Of a stretch of DNA of 64,000 nt, positions 34,171-47,200 are shown piece by piece. The first letter of the stretch is position 1, and every line of letters starts with the position of its first letter. Origin of the DNA: Rehmannia glutinosa. Its lineage: Eukaryota > Streptophyta > Magnoliopsida > Lamiales > Orobanchaceae. A model generated the notes under the pieces. That model saw only the letters and a list, made by a program, of their open reading frames with translations, did not search any database and was not told where the DNA came from. The translations under genes were made by a program, and so were the position numbers. Location: positions 1-64,000 of the forward strand of contig JABTTQ020001105.1 in assembly GCA_016081115.2 (NCBI GenBank). Reading direction: 5' to 3'.

Positions 34171-36496
34171 CCGGTCCATAAAAAATCAAACAAGCATAAA
34201 TATTATGTTTGGGTCTTCTCAATTTATTTATATCTCCTAACGATGGTTGATTATTCTTTTTCCGAATCTAAACAAAATTATTATCTAGAAATCATTGATT
34301 CCATCTCCATCTTTTTGTTTCAGTTTAACTGATAAGTTGTAAGTTAGTTATCATATGGCATGATGCATTAATTTCATATGCCACGTTAGCTAATTGAGTA
34401 AAATAGCATGCAAAAACATAAGATTATTGGTCTCGAATAACGAAATAATTATTAAAACTTATATTTTCGGAAAATATTAATATTTGACTGGACATACATA
34501 GGCGGTTGGTTAATCAACATGAACAACCTTAAACATAAACTTTAAGGAGAATGAAATTCGAAATGGAACAATACCTAAAAAAAATCCAAAGCCGCGCTAA
34601 AAAAACATATAATTAATCTTTTTATGAAACTATTCAAATACTTGAATTTAAGAAGAATAAAAAATTGGGAAGTATTAAGGGACCCTACCATTAATCTTGA
34701 GGGGTCCATTTTCATCAAATATTAAAGGTCTTATAATTTTTTTTCTCCGAAACGATAGTTTATCTATAAAACTCAACGAAAAACATACAAACAAGGCTGA
34801 GTAGCCAGATCCATCAAATTACAAAGAACCATCGAAATGGAAAGATATTTTTCAAGATTCAAGATGAATAAATGAAAATTGCAAAGGAAACTCATAAAAG
34901 GTAAACATAGACCCAAATGAAAAGAAAAAAAAATAACAGACTTGAAAAGACAAGTGAAAATTTTGTTAAGAAGTTAAAACCAAAACTCCATCAAAGGGCT
35001 AGACTTTCAAATTCGTGACAAAATCTTCATTCAATCTTCAAAATGTTCGAATCCAACTATATCTCGTGTCTTTCTTCGATGAAAATGATTGTGAAATCAC
35101 CTCTTTGCGATCGATCAACCACCAAAGCCACTAGATCCAAACCAATCGGCCAAATATGCATGCAAAAAGACCAGTTCTTGGCTCTTAAGCCAAAATGGAC
35201 AAATCTGGAAAAAAAAAACAAAAAATCTAAGAACAAAAATAAAAATAGATTCCCTTTGTGAAACCAAACCACTTCCATTAAAAGAGACTAAAATCACACA
35301 ATGCGATAAAGGACACTCCCACGTTGGGAGAAAACCAAAGAACCCAAAGAATAAGTCCAATTTAGTTGTTACCCCATCCTCGTGGAGGAATATGGAGGAA
35401 AAGGGAAATTTGTCTTATGTCGATGAACTCTTTTTACTTTTTTTTTTATTACAACTGATGCATAGTTATTTGTTATAATTTTCTGAGATTAATTCTAAAG
35501 TAGTTTTATGTTGATGAACTCTCTTTTTACTTTTTCCTGACTCAAATTCCGTTATATTTTCTTCAAAAATTAATGTAGTTCCTAAGTCCTCTGTTTTAAA
35601 TTTAAACTCATCATATTCATATATCTCTAATACTCTTTAAATGCTATTGATAAATGTCCCTTCGGGGACATCCGATAAAATTGGAATGATTCAGAGAAGT
35701 GCTATTGATAAATGATAATACCGTCAATGTGCACATAATGTTATAGGGCTAAAATTACAAGTTACCCTGATAAGTTTGAAGGACCACACATCAATGTGGC
35801 TGGCCCACTATATATTATCGGTCCTTAAAATCATTTCAGACAACATTTGTACTTAACAAAGTGAAGTTTCTGCTTCCGAAGATGTGTTGGAGCTTGTTTC
35901 AACGTAGATAGCTTTAACATCTCAAACTGATACACGGACAGAGACACTTCATTCGTTGATCATTGATTATGGACTTGTACGGGCTTAAGGCTTGGGATTA
36001 TTTCTGTCCTTTCTCTATCAAAATTAACCGGTAACATCTCATGTAGTTTGGTATGCAAAAAGACAGTCTTAATTGGTTATAAACCTCGCAAAAATCATTA
36101 AAGAAATGAATCCTAATTTTGAAAACCGGCCTACTAAAGTACTATCCAGGACGGAATTATAGCTAGGTATATTAGCAGATATAGTTGCTTTAAAATAAAA
36201 TGAAGCCCCTCTAGTGGAGTGAATATATATGATGGGTTCTGGAGGTTAAATGTCTCAAGTCTGAATCCTCATCTCTAAACTATTTGGCCGAGCATGCATG
36301 GCTTGTCAAGTGCTGTTTACCTGACTAACGTAGTTTGTAGGCTATTGCGTCGAGCAGGGTTTACCGCTGGTTCGCTCCCAAAAGATAATAATATGGTTCC
36401 CGTTAAGCGTAAAGAAAGAATTATTGATTTTTAATACCTGAATTGTAGGCGCTTTGTCATTTTGACATCTCAAATATGCAACCCAAATTTTATAAC

Positions 36497-36609
36497 TTTT
36501 ATAAGTTGGTATATATTTCAACTCGAAAGACGAAAAAGCCCCCCACGGAAAGCTCTTACCTAGGGGTTTTCCCATTCTTTCAAGTTGAAATATGTACCAA
36601 TTTATGAAA
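36497..36609 (+). other. Long near-perfect intergenic hairpin (possible small-RNA precursor or tiny MITE)
   Basis: Arm 36497-36530 pairs with 36576-36609: 34 positions with one mismatch (C524/A582 in the last three digits) and three G-U pairs when read on the plus strand. The 45-base interior can pair further (AAAAAGCCCC against GGGGTTTT), leaving a loop of about 20 bases. Size and arm length are in the range of plant microRNA precursors. I recognise no known microRNA, and a short transposon is an equal alternative. Confidence 0.5.
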
Positions 36610-37165
36610 TCCGTGAAGTCTGGATATTGAATTGCTTAATCACAAATGTAGAATACGACAAACGAGCGTAATGATTATAGTTTATGCATCAAACAATCAA
36701 TAACTCTAAAAAAATGAAAGATTTATGACCAAAAGTCAGTCACACCAATATCTAAAAATAGTTTATTTAATGACTCTTACACGTGGCAGATAAATATATA
36801 TTATACATATCCTAGTAAAAAATTGCTCAGATTAAGCTCAAGTACAAGCAATTTTTCACATTGAAAGACTTCCTCAGGTCTGCATAATATATAGTAACCT
36901 GGACTCATTTTTTAAACCTTGAGAAGGAAAAGCAAGACTCCCCAATTAAACAGGGGAAAATCCATAATTCAGCTTATAATAATTAAGCTGAAAAAAAGAA
37001 GAAAAAACAGAGGATCAAATTACAAACTAAGATGCAGCTAGAATTGGTCATAAATTAAATTGAGTCCAAGTCCAACCACACTCTTATACTGTACATATAT
37101 ATTTTATAATTTCAGGGGATTTTTATGATCTGCTTAGCTCACCAAGATCTTTTCTTGACTCAGAA

Positions 37166-37779
37166 TCAAGGATAGCTCCAAAGACTATCGTTTCTCGAAT
37201 AATTCTCCGGCGACTCCTCCTCGTCCGCCGTCGATCTCAGCCGCGGTGGGCTGACAAGCATCCCCTCCGCCATGTCCACTAGCAGTTTAGGCATATCGAA
37301 CAACGCTTCCTCATCCATAAATTCGTCTCCCGGCGTATAATCAGCGGCAGAGGAAGCTCCATTTTCCGGAGTAAAAACAGGGAGTTGTTCTCCGCCGCCG
37401 CTTTTCGGCGGCGCAACGGCGGCGGCGGCCGCCGCCGCCGCACGTATGTGGCTGGGGAGTGAGAAGCCGGTAGGGGGTACGAAGGAGCTAAATTGGGGAA
37501 GTTTATGACGGCCTCGGGGCCTTTCAGAGCAAGCGCCGCCACGCCGTGGCGGCGCGCCATCTCCGGCGTGGGGTAAGTGCCTAGCCATATGCGCGTGGTT
37601 TTACGCGGCTCGCGGATTTCCGACACCCATTTACCACTCCGGCATCTGATCCCTCGGTACGGAGGGTGCCGGCCGGAGGTCGGTGAGGCAATGGTGGCGG
37701 CTGGCGGCGGCGATGAATTTTGTTGGTTAAAAGCGTCTGTTGAGAAATCGTAAATTTGGTTGGCGTTTTCACTGGCCAT
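37166..37779 (-). CDS. DREB-subfamily AP2/ERF transcription factor (ERF025-027-like)
   Basis: Intronless, about 204 codons from [10 protein letters not shown] (37779); an in-frame ATG at 37842 is less likely. Seen: short N-terminus; AP2 domain ([53 protein letters not shown]); poly-Ala run; [20 protein letters not shown]; terminal [25 protein letters not shown] places it in the DREB group, closest to group A-4 factors, likely acting on DRE-like elements. Odd: after EMA the AP2 helix reads RRHGV instead of the usual AxAYDV/RAHDV, about one residue short, in a GC-rich run where sequencing error is plausible. The frame changes near 37445, between HSPATYV and the Ala run. A CTTTATAAG stretch on the minus strand near 37873 may be the TATA box. 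Confidence 0.85.
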
Positions 37780-38837
37780 GCATTGATTTGAATTTTGGGG
37801 GAAAAATATGTGTAACGTTTTTAAGGTGGTTGATTTGGGCATGAAAAGATGATGGGAGGATATTTGGGGCTTATAAAGGGTGAGAAAATAGAGGAAAAAG
37901 CGCGGGGAATTCGCGGACCCCTTTTGTGGGGTTTAATTGAAATTATTATTACTTGTTTAAGGTTTTGTGGGGGATGGGATTTGAGGCAAGCTATGAATTA
38001 GCTGTTAGCTGGTAAGTTTTATGGGTCACACAAAATCGAGCTTTTATACTTCTAAGAACTTTCTTATTTTTATTGGCATGTCCATTTCATTTCATTATTC
38101 TTTCCTTTTTTTTTCTTTTCAATTTTTCTTTGCAGGGACAAAGGCAAGGGAAGGTTGGTGACAATAGTTTAAAGAAAGAAAAATTCTCGTCTCTCAATCT
38201 TTATTTAGTGGCTTCATTCCTCAACGTAAGAAATTCTCTTTAGGCATCGTTTTATAAGTTTTTTGTTACTCTTAGAACAAAACCTAAATCGCTAAATCAA
38301 AAGCTATAGCTAATGGTTAGTAGATCTATTTTTTCCATTAACTAGCCCATCATTTCACATGTTGTGGGAGCCAAGGGGCATGAGGGGCTTCGCAAGGCCA
38401 TACATGGACCCTACAAATCTACGTGGACCTTGGCATGTTGGGCTATCACAACACCGATATTGAAAAGTAATAGAAATCTCCTAACGTAGAACATTGAACC
38501 TCATAATCCAACTGTTACTCTTGAATCATAGCCAATAATTACTGATGAATCAGCTGCTACAACTTCATCAAGATACTAATCTCCAATACAACATAAATAG
38601 CTACTACAAGCAAATTTAACTTGAGATTTGTTCATGTGAAGTAATTGATATCATATTCAAAATAACATAACCTTTAACCACAGTTTTGATTTCATGGTGA
38701 ACCAAACACGCTCCTTTTACTCCTAAGAACACTTAAATATTTGAGTACTAACGCAAACAATTATAACTTTTGAAAATGCTACATTTAGCTTTATTATTTA
38801 TTTTTTCCCCACTTTCTCCAACTCTTTAGAAAGTTAG

Positions 38838-40755
38838 GGCCTTCCAATTTAACCTCACCAATATGTAGTTCTGCATTTTTTCAGTTTTAGCAATTATGTC
38901 ATATGTACGGTAAGAGACCAATTGATTGGTCCTAAAGAAAAAACACTCTTCTACTTTTCCATTCCAAGAGTCATGGTTCATCCAATAGGGAAGAAACATT
39001 AAGAAAATTACTACTGATAAGTGAATAAGTGATAATCATATTGTCCCCAGGTGAAAATTGTGGAAATACTATTTTTTTATTATTATTATTTATTTTCGTT
39101 GAAGTTGTGATTTGTGAAGTAACCAATTGATGGAATATAATCATTTCGTTCTCTTTAACAAAATGAATAAGATTCTTAATGCACCTAGACCCACCCCGGG
39201 TCGCGGGGGCGGGACAACCCGTTCGCCGCCCTATTTTAAATTAAACTAAATAAAAAATGAAAAAAATTATATATTTACAAAATATTATTTACAAAATTTA
39301 TTATTATCAATTTATAAATATTAGATATAATATAAGAATACATAAAAATTTTATTATAATATATATATTATGTTTTCTATTTGCTCCTCAAACTATGCGT
39401 GTTTTTCTATTTTGTCCACTTAATTTTGAATTGTTCTACTTTGTTCCCAAAACTTTGTAAATTGTTGCACTTAGCCTATAATTTCCAAATTTACCCTCAC
39501 TTTTTGTGGACTGTCTGTAGCTAACTCGTAACCATTATTTAAATCAGTTTTTCACAAAATCTCCTTATCTTTAGTTAATATACAAATATTATTAAATAAT
39601 ATTAAATTCATCAATAATCATAGACTATGATATCATTTTCAAGCATCATATATAAAATAAAATTATTATAAAGATTAAGAGTAAATTTGAAAATTATAGG
39701 ATAAATACAAGAATTTGCAAAATTCGGGAGTAAAGTAGAACAATTCAAAACAAGCATAATTTGGGGGTAAATTAAAATTAACGCTAATACTTAAACGAAC
39801 TTATATAAAGCTTAGTGATGAATGTTTTCAGATTCAGCTTTACTATTATGATTGCTAATGATAAACTTTAAGTGGGCTGCTTAAGAAAAGTTGGGCGAGA
39901 AAAATGAGATTACCATGAAACAAACTAATTTAAACAAACATCTAATTAGTTTTATAATTGTCCCTTGTCCTTTGAATAGTTACTATCATTATTTCACATT
40001 TTCAACGTCTAGTTGAATTTTTAAGTTAAAATTTCAATAATTAGTCATATTAATTACGACGAAAACGTGATAATTTCTTTAAATCTATGGAGCCACTGGT
40101 ATAATAAGACCAAATTGCATGTAGCATGCATCATCATGCTTTGACGAGTGAATTAAATGTGTTACTTTCCTGAAAAATGTACATTGTGTTCTTGAAAAAA
40201 TGGATGGTGTTACTTTCTTGGTAATTTTTCTGGACAACAGTCAAATATATACCATTTATTATATTTAAAATTGAAATGCATGCACATTGGTTAATTATTA
40301 CTGAGAATTATATATATTGAGATATTAGAAATATTGTCATATAAGTTATGTTGGAATTTATACTAAATTAAAACATGAGTATAAAGTCAAACATTCCGTG
40401 GAACAAATCAGAAAATATTCTAAGATGTATTTGTCTATAGAAAGAAATATACTCTGAAATATTCAATTGCTAATTATAACAAATAATGTAGCTAATCACT
40501 AATTTAGAAATAACTGTTGAAGTCAAAACGCATGAAATAAGCACCTGATAGTACCAAAACACAGATGCAATATTTTAATGTAGTATTTATTCTGTTAAAT
40601 GTAAAAAAATAAAAAAAAATTACAAGTAAATTTAATTGTTCAGGGTCCGGGTCAGAGTCCATTGCAAACAAGATTCTGGGCTTGGTTACCCTTTATTGAC
40701 TCAGCCCAATATTAGTCTTTAAGTCACTTAATCAAATGATTTGGGGTAATGGTGC
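38838..40755 (+). repeat. Tandem duplication unit A
   Basis: Shares ordered blocks with unit B: GGCCTTCCAATTTAACCT, GATTGGTCCTAAAGAAA, ATAATCATATTGTCCC, AAAGCTTAGTGATGA, AAACTTTAAGT[G/A]GGCTGCTT, TTAGTTTTATAATT and AGCCCAATATTAG. The copies are in the same orientation. Unit A has its own insert (hairpin 39376-39780). No gene is seen. Confidence 0.75.
39376..39780. mobile_element. Family-4 hairpin MITE inside unit A
   Basis: The left arm (TTTTGAATTGTTCTACTTTG, TTGCTCCTCAAACTATGC) and right arm (AAAGTAGAACAATTCAAAAC, GCATAATTTGGGGGTAAA) are inverted over about 100 bases with scattered mismatches. It explains part of the length difference between units A and B. Confidence 0.75.
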
Positions 40756-43150
40756 AAGTCTGGGCCTTCCAATTTAACCTTACCAACCATCTATAGTTCT
40801 GCATATTTTAGTTTTGGCAATTATTCCACATATACTATAAGCAATATTCTAAAAAGTGTTAAGCATTAGGTAGACGGTACTGAGATCTAGTACTTAAGCG
40901 GGGCCTACACACGAGTTAGATGGGGTTTAATCGAAAAATATTGTAGATAGACAAAGGGAGCCTAATGTACCTAAACATGGACTAATCAAGACTAAGCGGG
41001 AATTATTGTAGGTCCCAAGGGGGTGTAAGTGTAAGGTTTAGAAGGGGGTTGAATAAACCTTACCAAATTTTCGATTTAGTCCTTTTAAATATACGAGTTG
41101 ATTCTACATTTGTGTCCTTGATGGACAATCGATTTAGTCAATCAAGAGTTAGTCTCTCAACAGACTCAATCAATATTGTTGATGGAATAACTCATTTGTT
41201 GATTCTAAATTAACTCAATTGTGGTTTTGTTTTATTGGAAGACTTAACACCCTTAAGTTTGATAAGCAAGAGTTTAGTCTAGGTTTAGTACTAGTATTAT
41301 CAAGTGGATAGCAAATTTATCACAGATATAAGCGGTTAAAAATGCGGGAATTAAAGTCTTTGAAATGTAAATGGCACAATGAAATTTTTATAGAGGTTCG
41401 AAGATGGGGTAATTCTTCTACTCCTTTCTTCTCCAACTCCTGGATGAATCCACTAAGTAATGATCAGTTTACAAAGTGGTAAGTCCGATAAGTCTTGATC
41501 ACACAACCGACTTGATCCTTTGGGACTCGATCCTGAGACGCCTTTGATCACTCACCGCTTCTCTTACGACTCTCTTCTTCTTCAGGGCGTTGCGCTTGCT
41601 ACATTACAACTCACTTGCTCAAGCTCTTTGGATTTGATCACGAAGCCCTCCAAAAGCTTAAGACTTGGTTCGACCTTGAACCTTCCTACAATCCTTCGTG
41701 GAATGTAGACCCCTTTTTCTTCGAAGTTTCCTCTTCAACCGATTGAAGTTCTCTTTCCTTCACGGTGAGTGTTGGATTGATGTACTTCAGTAATGTGAAG
41801 CTTGAGGATTAATCTTGAATGATTTGAGAGTATTTGGTTATAGTTTAATTGATTTCTTGAATGTTCGTGGTTCGGGTAAACCTTCTCTCGAGTCATTCCT
41901 CGGCCTTTTATAGTGATCTTTCAAAAATTTGCCCGTTGAAGAGATAGATAGCTTATTTTTGAAAGTCACTTGCGATCGTTAGCTTGTCTTGTTGCGATCC
42001 TTGGAATTGCCATTTCCTCGTATGAATTGTTCTTTCACCTTTTCGAGTTCGACACGATGTAGTGCTTCCCATCGTTCATTCCTTTTGCACGCTTCGGGAC
42101 CGAGCACTCGAGAAAGGTGGTATGGAGATATTACTTGTTTAAGTAAATCTCTTGATTTTCGGCAACGGATCTTTTACGATTATCTCGACTTGACCGCATT
42201 TCCTTGCTTTCCCAGGTGACTTAGAGTCACTTCCAATCATGGATGACTCTTTCACTTCAACTTGAGACTGGCTTTTCTCGAGTTGACTTGACCGATACTC
42301 CACTGGGCCATTGCATCTCACCGCTTCTTTAGTAGAGTTCCGTCTACTCTTTTTTTGCCATACTCATTGTCTACAGTGAGTCTTCCTTCCGATCTTGATT
42401 GTTTTCTTGCATGTTAGGCGTAGGAATGACTTGACTCAACTTGATCAAATTTAATTGTTACAATGCATTTTACAACAAGAATTGGGGTGCCAACTTTCTA
42501 TTCTAAGTTTTACATGGCATTAATCAAAATATAAACAATAAAATTCCTAACAATTATAGAACATGGATTGGTCCTAAAGAAAGCCATTTTCCATAATCAT
42601 ATTGTCCCATGTGAAAATGTGGCAATGCTATTTTATTCTTAATTTTTTTTTTTTTTTGTGTGTGTAGAGTTGTGAAGATACCACTAATAGGTGGAATCAT
42701 AAACAATAAGAATCTTAAAGCATTAGGTGCATCAAATTTCTCATCACATGGAAAATTAAACTTACTCAACTAAGTAAAGCTTAGTGATGATTGTGTTTCA
42801 GAATCAGTTTTACTTATGATTGTTAATCCTAAACTTTAAGTAGGCTGCTTAAAAAAAAGGTTGGGGGTGAAAAATGTGATTATCATGAGATAAACATTAA
42901 ATTAGTTTTATAATTATTGCTTTTCCTCTGAGTAGCTACATTACTATTTCACCTTTCAATTCGAGTTGAAATGTGTCACATCATTTAAAGGTTGTCATTA
43001 CTCATTATCTTCCAAAATATTCACTACTTAGCAATTGGGCTGCCATTCAGGGACTGGCCAAGAGTCCATGGCAGACGAGATGTTGGGCTTAGATACACTT
43101 TATTGACAGCCCAATATTAGCCGTATAGTCATTCAAATGATTTGGAGGGT
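40756..43150 (+). repeat. Tandem duplication unit B, interrupted by a solo LTR
   Basis: Second copy of the segment listed as unit A, in the same orderly series of blocks up to GCCCAATATTAGCC and CAAATGATTTGG. Between its first and second matching blocks it carries the 41007-42552 LTR. Noncoding. Confidence 0.75.
41007..42552 (-). mobile_element. Solo LTR, about 1.55 kb, Ty1/copia-like
   Basis: Plus-strand ends are TGTAGGTCCC and AATTCCTAACA; read on the minus strand it starts TGTTAGGAATTT. The 5 bases ATTAT are found directly before (41002-41006) and directly after (42553-42557). The plus-strand GGGGGTTGAATAAA near 41047 and GAGGTTCGAAGATGG near 41395 resemble long LTRs of SIRE/Maximus-type copia elements. 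Reading frames inside (41520-41708, 41989-42219) are not proteins I can support. No internal domain or second LTR is present. Confidence 0.82.
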
Positions 43151-43648
43151 GTTTAAGTGGGCTTTATAAATATTTTAAAATATACTTATAAGATATTTTA
43201 AGGTGTTGATAAAAAAATATTAAGAATTGTGACCTCAAATTCTATATAGTAAAAGAGTTCCTAACTTATTATTAAGATAATAACATGTTCCTTAATCATT
43301 ACTAGTATTAAAAATCTTGAATTGACTTTTGAATAAATTACATCTCTAATAATCCAGTTTGAGTATTCACTGCATAATTATTTTTCTTGAATTTATATGG
43401 GATGATCATTTAAATGTATTTAATCAATACTTTGATAATATTTATAAACATTTCTAAAACCATATATTAAAAGATTCATTTCATAAAATAGACTTATTAG
43501 TGATACCACACAACTCACTAGGTTTTAAATTGATCCTGATGTTTTCACTCTCTCTCCTTTGAATTTTCTGCTCTATTTTTCTATTTATTTTGTACATTTT
43601 TTTAGATTCATGATATATTCACACTTGGGAACAGTGTTAGTAATCCCT

Positions 43649-43795
43649 GGATTGGTCTAGCGGCATGAGGTTGCAATTAAGGTCCTGGGTCCTCCTCAAA
43701 GATTAGGAGTTTAGATGTCCTATAATTCGAAGAAAATGTAGAGTCTATGCCCCAACTTGTGTGGAGATACTTTCGGCAAAAAAACGAAAAAGAAC
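43649..43795 (+). mobile_element. Possible SINE
   Basis: TGGTCTAGCGG fits the A-box consensus exactly and is followed by a weak B-box-like stretch and, about 140 bases on, an A-rich tail (GGCAAAAAAACGAAAAAG). The weak B box leaves this tentative. The rest of 43151-44153 shows nothing else. Confidence 0.4.
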
Positions 43796-44153
43796 ATTGT
43801 TATTAGTTCTTTGAATTGTCACAACTCACAATCATCTGGTCTGGCCAAAAGCAAAAATTGGGCCAGGCCAGGACAAACTGTACACAGACCATTATATTTG
43901 GAGCCTAATTCATGAAATTACCCTATAAAATTGGGCCAATCGAGCCAGCCTAAACAGGCCCAATTTTTTCCGGCATAAAAAATCAGAGCCCCGTAAAATA
44001 CTAGGCTGGTCGGGCTGATCCCCGAGCCGAGTCGGAATTGACAGTTCTAGTATTTCCATACCAAGGCAAATCTATACGCCGATATTTCTTCCTTAGACGT
44101 CCACACTTCATATTATTGAATGGTTGGAAAAGCACTCTCTACCCACAGCAGAA

Positions 44154-44176
44154 TCTCTCTCTCTCTCTCTCTCTCT
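44154..44176. repeat. (TC)n tract in the TraB-family 5' leader
   Basis: Twenty-three bases of TC ending 31 bases before the ATG at 44208. Such pyrimidine patches are common near plant transcription starts. Confidence 0.85.
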
Positions 44177-44207
44177 GGCACACCCACGGTAACACACACT
44201 TGAGAGC

Positions 44208-47200
44208 ATGAAAGCTTCGCCATCTCCATTTCCAGTCTTCTCCCCGCGCCATCGAAACCTTCCCCTCAAATTCCACCTCCTCAAACTCAACTCTTCCACC
44301 ATTTCGTCATCATTCAAAGCGGCGGCCTCCGTTATTCCGTCCCCACCCCAAATTTCAACTTCAAGAATGAAATTCTTGATATTTCCACCGCCGCAATAGC
44401 TGAAACCCACCCTGGATTACTTGATTTGGCAAAAAATGGAACATTGGTCATGATCAAGAAAAGCCAATACGGCCCTGTTCCGCCCTGGAGAAGTGAGTTT
44501 GTGGAGCCAGAGGCTATTTGGATTATTGGGACAAATCATATTTCCAGAGAATCATCTTCTGATGTCGAAAGGGTTATTAGTGCTGTGAGACCTGATAATG
44601 TTGTTGTGGAGCTTTGCAGAAGCAGGCAAGTCTTGAACCTTTTTGGCTTTTGGTTCAATTTCGTTAACTCTTTGCTGCTACTTGACTATTTTCATTTTCT
44701 ATTTATAATGCACATTGAACCAGACTGGTTGTTTATATGTTAAATTCAAGATTCTTATGTTCTGATTTTAAGTTTCCACCCTCGGTTATGAAGCTGGGAA
44801 ACTTGCTGTGTGGGAGTATATGTTTTTATGCGAACTTTTCTGCTGAAAAACCTTCTGTTATAGTGAAATGTTTAATGGAAGAAAATATGGGATCTGTGAG
44901 GAGTAATTCTGTTCACTTACATGATTACATTACGGATGCACTAAGAAAGTTGAAATCAACTGATGTGAAAAGATGCATTCCAAATGTATGATAATAAATG
45001 TGTTAGAAAATAACGGTCTTAAACTTTTGGCATATTAGACTTCATGAACCAGCTCATTATGTAATCATCCCTCAAAAAGAGATTATAAGAGTATAACACA
45101 TTGATTACTATTACTGAATTGAAATCATGGAACTCATTTATACCTAACCACCGAATATTCTTATTGAACTAGCCACCTAGAGTAGACGAAAATTATGTAG
45201 CAAACGACTGCCCTGAGAACCACACATTTGGTGGGACTTCGACTTAGGAGTTAGGATATCACTTGATAATAATAAAAAAAAAACTATGTTGAAGAATAGA
45301 TGGCTTCGGAACTCATTTGCCCCGAGAACCACACAGTTAGGTTGGTTTCAGCTTGGTTGGATTTAAATACTTTCATTCAGCATGTGTTACTGTTTCACTA
45401 TTTGATTTTCAATCTATGGCTTAACTTCACCTGTTGCAGAGTTGTTTTTCAGAGCTGGGATAATGTACACTCCAGAGAATGGTGACCAGAATCAGCAGCT
45501 AAGATCCAGCATGTTCTCTCTGAGTGGAACCGGGTTTTTGGTGCCATTGGCGAAGCATCAACTTGGGTTTGTATTAATAACTTTATCGTGTGACTATTTA
45601 GAGCATTTTTATGAAGGGAAGTAGTTTATACTTTTTCGACACGACAGGCGGTCAAACTGCTTTAGCATTACGGCTGCTCTTGGCAACTTTCTCTTCAAAA
45701 GTATCTTCAGATACTAATCGTCCCTTTGGTGATGAGGTAGATTCTTGTAGATAAATCCTCATCTTTATTAATTGGAATTTCAAAATGTAGTTTAATGAAG
45801 TTACCTTTGAGTGAGTTTGTATGCAAATTTTCAGTTTCGTGCTGCTCGAAAGGCTTCCGAAGAAATTGGCGCGCAGTTAGTCTTGGGGATCGTCCTATAG
45901 AGATAACTGTACGTAACTTTTCCGGTCAATATTACAAAAATGATGTCACGTTGGTTTTAGTTACGTGTTAATTGGAGTATTCCTAACTGAGAAACTGTGG
46001 ATTATGGGATGATTTGTTTTTCTGGTCTATCTATTGCGGGATTATCTTGTCTTATTCATGAAGTAGGAAACATAAGTTGAATTTCACATTCTTAATTTTC
46101 AGCTTGAAAGGGCATGGAGTTCACTGAAGTGGAAGGAGAAACTGAGCCTAGTCACCTCTGTCATTCGTGGAATAACGTCATCTGACCTCTCCAATAAGGC
46201 AATTGAGGTTTGTCGGTCAGATCTTTCAAAGTAATATTGAAATTAATAATATTATTTCTACTGTAAATTATGTTGATTAGATTGTACCTCTCAAGAAACT
46301 CTAATTGTACTGAATTTTGGACCCTGTATTGCACAGTCGCATCTAATTTCCTATTTAATTATCCTGATCTTGATGGTTGCAGTGATATTGTGGCAAGGTT
46401 ATCACCATGGTGAACTTTGGCATAATGCAAACTATAAAATATAACAATTGAAAGATCAAATAGGCACAATAATTTGATCTTGATGGTTGCAGTTATGTCT
46501 AGTCAATTGAATATGCTTACATGCTTGCAGGTCCGTCTCGGATAAATATTGTGGTACTGTTACATTAAACAAAATGAATTGGCTTTTTATTCGAACATAA
46601 AATCTAGCTTAGTGTATGCTTGATGCCTCCACCATTGACTGTACTTCCTTTTTACCTACGTGGATCTTAGTAGTTGTTTATTTGTCAGGAACCTAGTGCT
46701 GGTGATAGCAGCTTTCAACTGTATGAGCAACTAAGTTTTTCATATCCATCACTGCTGCCTCCTCTCATATACGAACGAGATACAGTAAGTGTCTCAAACA
46801 TACAAGTATTTCATTTAATTGTAGGGGAATTATGATTTGTGGATATAATACGGCAGTGTAGTAGCGTATTAATCTCGTTCAAAAACTTTTCGTTCTGGGG
46901 CTCTTGTTGCCTGACTAATTCGGATCTTCTTACAAAGTAATACTAGATATCATAAGTTTTCATTTTTAACTCTTCAATGGTGATGTCATTTCTTGAACTT
47001 AACTATTTTGACCAAGGGACTGTTTCCAAAAACTTCTGATTTTAAAAGAAGTGATTTATTATAGTACAAGTGAAAACTAGTTGACAATCAAAAGTTGGTA
47101 GCGTTTGCAAATAGAAACTGGAAGTTGATCAAGTTAATAGAGTGTTTAGTGAATAAGTTGTAAAGTGTTTTTAAATATTTCAAAAATGAAACTAGAAATA

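Larger units (their letters stand above)
26846..37165. other. Gene-poor AT-rich region
   Basis: About 10 kb with no credible gene. Open frames here are short, lack recognisable motifs and are not linked by splice signals. The region holds poly-T runs, (AT)n runs at 28301-28320, 32000-32024 and 33497-33520, and the separately listed repeats, LTR and hairpin. Confidence 0.6.

Noticed and set aside
41520..42321. Possible retroelement coding frames
   Set aside because: They lie wholly inside an LTR with exact target duplication and show no gag, protease, RT or integrase motif.
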